Below are positions 59,176 to 64,000 of a stretch of 64,000 nt of DNA, one piece after another. The stretch comes from Anas platyrhynchos (Eukaryota; Chordata; Aves; Anseriformes; Anatidae). The translations under genes were made by a program, and so were the position numbers. The stretch covers positions 34,753,001 to 34,817,000 of the forward strand of contig NC_092591.1 in assembly GCF_047663525.1 (NCBI RefSeq), written 5' to 3'. The notes below the pieces were generated by a model. It was not told the DNA's origin. It did no database searches and saw only the letters and a program-made list of their open reading frames with translations. Numbering within the stretch: the first letter of the stretch is position 1; each line of letters opens with the position of its first letter.

Positions 59176-62100
59176 GAAAAAGTACCATTAAGGTTACTGG
59201 CCAGCAGGAGCTGTCTTACACCAGTTGCTTAGTTTTTTTATTAAACAAATGGCAAAAGTAGCTGATGTTTAAAAGTAGTTGCTTTTCCTAACATTTAGAA
59301 TGTTGAGGCTGTTTGCTTGGTTATGTTTTTCTGTTTGGTTGGTTTTGTTTTGTTTGCACTTTTGTTAAGTCTGAGCTGTGCGAGGCATCACAGGAAGGGT
59401 TTGGCATACCTGCTTCCTCTAGGAATAGTTTAGGATTGGGCTGTTGATTCGTGAATGTACTTCCCAGAATTCATACAGCTTTGCTCCACCTGGCTATTGT
59501 TCATTCCCAGCTTGTCAAATGCACCTTCTCTGAGGCATTTTGCCTTACTTCACTAGCAGAGTAGGCTATTTCTTGTCACACGATTAAAATAGAGAAATAC
59601 AGCAAAAACGATAACTGATGAGTGATGCCTGTTTTTGATACGGAATAATTTTTCCTGGTATGGCTTAGAAGCAGGCTGTGTCTTCAGCAGGTCTTGCAAA
59701 CTTTCTGGAATCGGTACCACATCCACTGAAATATTGAAAGTAAAAAAGTTTCCATATTGTTTTACATGAAACAGAATTTAGACTTGCTGTTAAACAAATT
59801 ACAGGAGGCAGGGGCTGACTTCAGATAGAACAAATGCTCTTGCATAGTTTATGAAGAGATGCTTTCATCTTCACCTATCTGAGAGATTAGGAAAAACTGC
59901 CATTCTCTTAACTATACATCCAAGGAAAAAGAAAGAAAAGGAAAAATCTGAGCAAATAGTAACCTGTTAGGTGACAACCCTGAAACAAGCTCAAAGGAAT
60001 TATTTTTTCCTAATGTGATGAAGAAACATCTTTTCATACTTAAATAGGAGGAAACTGTTGTCACTGATGCTTTTCTTGAAATGTGTTTAAGGCTTTTGTG
60101 TTTAAATCTTGTATACTACTTGTTCTACTTTGCAAAATTCAAAATTACCAGTGGTGCTGTGTTCATATGTGCAGTGCACTTATTGGACTTAAAACAGAAA
60201 CCCTCTCACCTGCACTTTTATCACCTGAAAAGTCATTCAGGTCCTCCTCTTAAGCATTTATCACCAATATTCACGTTCTATGGATAAATTTGACCTATGC
60301 CTATAATGACCACCTGCCTCTAGTTTTCCAGTGACTTAGTGCAAGTGTTCCTGCCACAAGAACATAGCAAACAAGTGACGTACTGACAGAATGGCAACCC
60401 AACTACTACTCTCCCAGAAGCATAAGAACACACAAATATTAGGTAAGATATGTCATTTTTGTGGTCAGCTTTGACAGAGCACTATACCATCTATACAAAA
60501 CTAGAGGATCACTTCCTTTATTTATTAGGGTATCAGGCCATTTACTTTAAAATGTGATAAACCTTGGAGGTAACTAGCTGCAAGCATGAAGGAATAATAC
60601 AAGGAATGCTCCCACCCCCAGTTACACACTTAGAATTGTTACCTCAAATTGTTATCTCACCTCAAGTCTGTACAAGAGTGATCACGCTTAGGACAGCTGA
60701 ATTTTAACAGGTTTCTTCTGAGACATTGCTGAGCGAAGAATGGAAACAAAATTCTTAAGGTGGCTCAAAAGAACTATCTAAAAAAGAAATGAGGGAAGAG
60801 GATGTCAAATCCCAAAGCTCAGCCAGGTACTGTTTCAATTACAGCTATAAAATGACAAGAATATTTTGCTGATCAACTAAGCACTTGTGGTTAATGCAGG
60901 AGCTATGCCTTGAAGAAAAGGAGATTCTCATTTTCAGGTATCCCTAACAAAAGGTGAGGGTGTAGGTGACAGGTATCTTTATCTTATTCATAAATTGCTG
61001 GCTCTGAAAACAGGAAAGACTGAATTCTTTCAAATGTGATTTTTGAGTCTGCATTGTTACAAGCTTTCCATGTTAACCTGTTGGAAACATTTTTATTTCT
61101 CTCCCTTTAGTACAGATGGGTTCACTCAGGCAGTATTTCCTGTAACTGAAACACGTTCCCTTCATGTGTGTTTTGTTCTCATGAACAAGGCAGCCACTTA
61201 ATAATGTGACATTCCAGGTTGGATTAGCAAGATGTGATCTGAAGCTTACCTGGTATTTCTGGGCAGTGGTTTGAGCTTGTCTGGGTTGCAATAGCCAGTT
61301 CTTTCCTGTCCAACATTCTTTTGGTGTTTCAATTCTTTCTCCAATTGTTAATTCCTGCATTTCATTTACTATAGCCTTTCTAGGGACAGCTAGCCCGTGT
61401 GTACTACACAGCTTTCTCATGTTTAAGTCTAAATGAGAGGAAGCTACAGTCCAAGGGCAGAAAAGTACAGTATGATCTCAAGAGCAGAGTGAGTGGACTG
61501 GATCTCCTGTGTTAATGAAGATGGCAAGTCAGGTAATGCTAAAAGACATTTCAACAGTCAAACAACAACCAGACCTCAACACCAACCTCCTGCAGTGTTT
61601 TTGTTCCAGTCTTGGATCTTTCCCACAGTCTGTCAATTGTACTGCTACGGTATACTGGAGCCAGGTCAAGACCAATCTTCCATTTCTGGTATGATCGCCA
61701 TTTACAGTGTTCTTAATAATGAAAGATTATTTAGATTAAATAATGAACTATTAAATTATGAAAGCTCATTATTAAATAATGAAAGCTCAGTGAGTTACCT
61801 GTCTCATCTGTCTCCAGCACAGAGTGTGTAAATTTGTTATTTTCACCTTCAAATGAATATGTCCATTTTTCTCATTCTGTATGTGCCTTTTTTCTGTGAT
61901 CAAATGATGGTTTTGCTGAGAATGCCAAAAGCACACACCCTCCAGAAGCATGCCATTACATTTCTGGCTGCTCTTAACAGAACAAGGGCAGAGCTGGCCT
62001 TTAATTTGTTTCATATACATGGCATAACAGTGATAATGCTAAGAAAGATCCAAGGAATTTCCTCCAGTTCTTCTGGACTTCACTAACAACCTCATTCTGC

Positions 62101-62915
62101 TGCGCAGAGCGAGCAGTATTTTCCACAGCATACAAGGACTAAGACATGCATGCACATAAACCACATATAAATTGTGATGACACTACTTTTATCTAGTATT
62201 ATTAGAAAGAGAAATAAAAGGATCTTGGAGGGAACTAGAGCAACTGGTTAGCACTGCATCTCCACATAGGATAAATGCTCAGATTCAGTAACAACTTGAG
62301 TTCATTAATTTCTCTGCTATCTGCAGTTAAACTGTATGGCACTATTGCACAGAGGATGAAATTTTACAAGAGGCTGTAAAAACTCAGAGTGACTACGTCC
62401 AGACACCGGTCACCTCCAAAGTAATTGATTAGCATGGCCTCAGACTAAGTAAGAAATTGCAATTCTGTCTCTTAAAAATATGTAGCTGGCCTTTCAGAAT
62501 AACAAGCCTGAAATCCACCATATTGTTATTAAAATTGATCTGAGTTGGCCATGGCAATCATTGAATACAGAGAGTATGGATAAGAACAAGAGCAAATAGA
62601 AAGGGAGGATTTTGAAGAGGAAGGTTGAGTGTTTTTTTTCTAATCCTACTATTATAGAACACACCAACCAGCCAAATCAGTAGAACTCCCATTGATCCAA
62701 TCATTCTGATTTGCAATATGAGCATCTGACTTTTGATATGGTAGTACCAACAGACATTTGCTTTTTGCTTTCTTGTACCAGAAAAAAAAAATCAAAATCA
62801 AAGCTTTTTCTCTGTTTAAAGTACAGGGTTTACAGTACAGCAGTAAAAAATAAGTAAATTCAACTTTATAATTAGTAAAATCATCATACAAACACACTCA
62901 AGGGTTGAAGTTTTG
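59176..62915. other. intergenic, nothing coding recognised
   Basis: AT-leaning. A short AT-rich duplication (AAATAATGAAAGCTCA-like units) lies at 61720-61795. Several hexamers fit AATAAA on either strand but none is tied to a gene. Confidence 0.6.
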
Positions 62916-64000
62916 CATGCTGAATGAATATTTTATTTAGAACCAGTTTATAAAAATAAAATACAAAATAATTTGAAAACAAAACTTAAAACATTGTACA
63001 AAGCCTTGATATGGTACAAATGAGAAAATAAATAATTACACCTTTATGTACAAATGACCATTACAAGGGCATAAACTCTTTATGTTCTTGGGTGCCTGAG
63101 CAAACTTAAAAGAAAAAGAATGGCTTAGAAGATTCCCAAGAAGGGGAAAGGGAACTGCAATTATTGAGCAAGAGAATTTGAAGGACTCAACGCTTGTCTT
63201 CCTCAATAGTAACAAACAACGTCGGAAACTTTCTACTTAATTTAATTGTGCTGCAGATTGTGTTATTGAATGCTTAATTCATTATGGAGTGACAACATTG
63301 TTTTTGTAGTTAACATACCAATTTCATTTTTTGTGGTATTGCCCAGAGATTTTAGATTAATGGACATAGGCTTGCAGCTTCAAGAAGTCAGTACTTGTCT
63401 GAAGGCATTGCTGGTGATTTCCTTAATTTACTGGTTTGGATATTCATAGGAAAGCATTTGAAAATTAACATCATTCACACACACACTGCAGCTTGTCTCT
63501 GGGTTGATTCTATAGAAAGACAGTTAGAAGTTCAGGAAGAAATTTGGCTTTCTAGCCAAAGAAAGCAAAGAGGATGCAGAGAAGGCTGCTGGGCAATCAA
63601 TCCAGTTCTCCAGTCAGACATAAGGAAAAGATGTGAAATACACCAAAAACAAAACCCACTACACCTTGTGTTAAACATTTACGACCTTGCCTGCCACACA
63701 GCAGATAGGGGTATAAAAGAATCCGGAGCCAGGCAGACCAAGCTTATTATACCGTACCTTTTGGAGCAAGCTTGTCTGCTGCTATTACAGCTCCCTTACA
63801 TAAGAGTTAGGTCAAAGATCAAGTGGTCTAAAAAGGAAAAAAAAAACAAGATCTGTAACAAATTGATTCCATCTGAATTCTCACAGGCAGTTGGGGATGA
63901 TCAGGACCTCTACGAGTAGCCCACCCATGGTATTGTTTTTAGAAGAAACCACGGATTCTTGGCCAAAGCTGACTCTCAGCAGTAATTCTTAAAGAAAAGG
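62916..64000 (-). other. candidate 3'UTR of TTBK2 (tentative)
   Basis: In human the gene after CDAN1 is TTBK2 on the minus strand with a long 3'UTR. A minus-strand AATAAA at 62932-62937 followed by AT-rich non-coding DNA to the window edge fits its 3' end. No coding sequence supports it, so this is inference from gene order. Confidence 0.3.
62932..62937 (-). terminator. candidate minus-strand polyadenylation signal
   Basis: TTTATT on plus (AATAAA on minus). Position fits the expected 3' end of a minus-strand gene entering from the right. Confidence 0.35.

Noticed and set aside
1..64000. tRNA, rRNA, CRISPR array, bacterial operon or intact retroviral genome
   Set aside because: None seen on reading. 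The window is an ordinary vertebrate gene region with three LINE remnants.

Overview
The window is vertebrate nuclear DNA, almost certainly from a bird. Three CR1 LINE remnants are present, and one carries the characteristic CR1 3' end with repeats of an ATTCTATG-like octamer. The genes are intron-rich with GT-AG splice sites. The order STARD9 (+), CDAN1 (-) matches human chromosome 15q15, where TTBK2 (-) follows. I cannot name the species.

Layout: (1) 1-27547 holds the 3' part of STARD9 on the plus strand: 13 exons encoding about 4,384 C-terminal residues, including one exon of 11,091 bp and the whole START lipid-binding domain; its 3'UTR runs to about 30190. (2) A gap of about 1 kb separates convergent 3' ends. 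(3) 31215-56650 holds the complete CDAN1 (codanin-1) gene on the minus strand. I resolved 28 coding exons with consistent reading phase, giving 1,322 residues (1,324 with an alternative donor). (4) A CpG island at about 56340-57760 is a shared promoter. (5) 57039-58850 holds a two-exon gene (390 aa) transcribed divergently from CDAN1. It has an N-terminal Myb/SANT-like DNA-binding domain and a C-terminal amphipathic helix. As far as I know, human has no gene at this spot between CDAN1 and TTBK2, so it is the least familiar gene here. (6) 59176-64000 is mostly non-coding; a minus-strand polyadenylation signal near 62932 is a candidate 3' end for TTBK2 entering from the right.

The genes are not an operon. 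STARD9 is a kinesin-3-type mitotic/centrosomal motor with a START domain. Codanin-1 binds the histone chaperone ASF1 and, through CDIN1, is linked to congenital dyserythropoietic anaemia type I. The Myb/SANT gene is probably a nuclear DNA-binding protein and shares its promoter region with CDAN1.

Non-genic points of interest are an AT-rich inverted repeat of about 450 bp in the last STARD9 intron, three CR1 remnants that all lie antisense to their host gene and close to splice sites, a cluster of TQT motifs resembling LC8 dynein-light-chain binding sites in the giant STARD9 exon, and triplet/homopolymer tracts in CDAN1 and its promoter. Nothing in the window looks like a prokaryotic system, CRISPR array or defence island.
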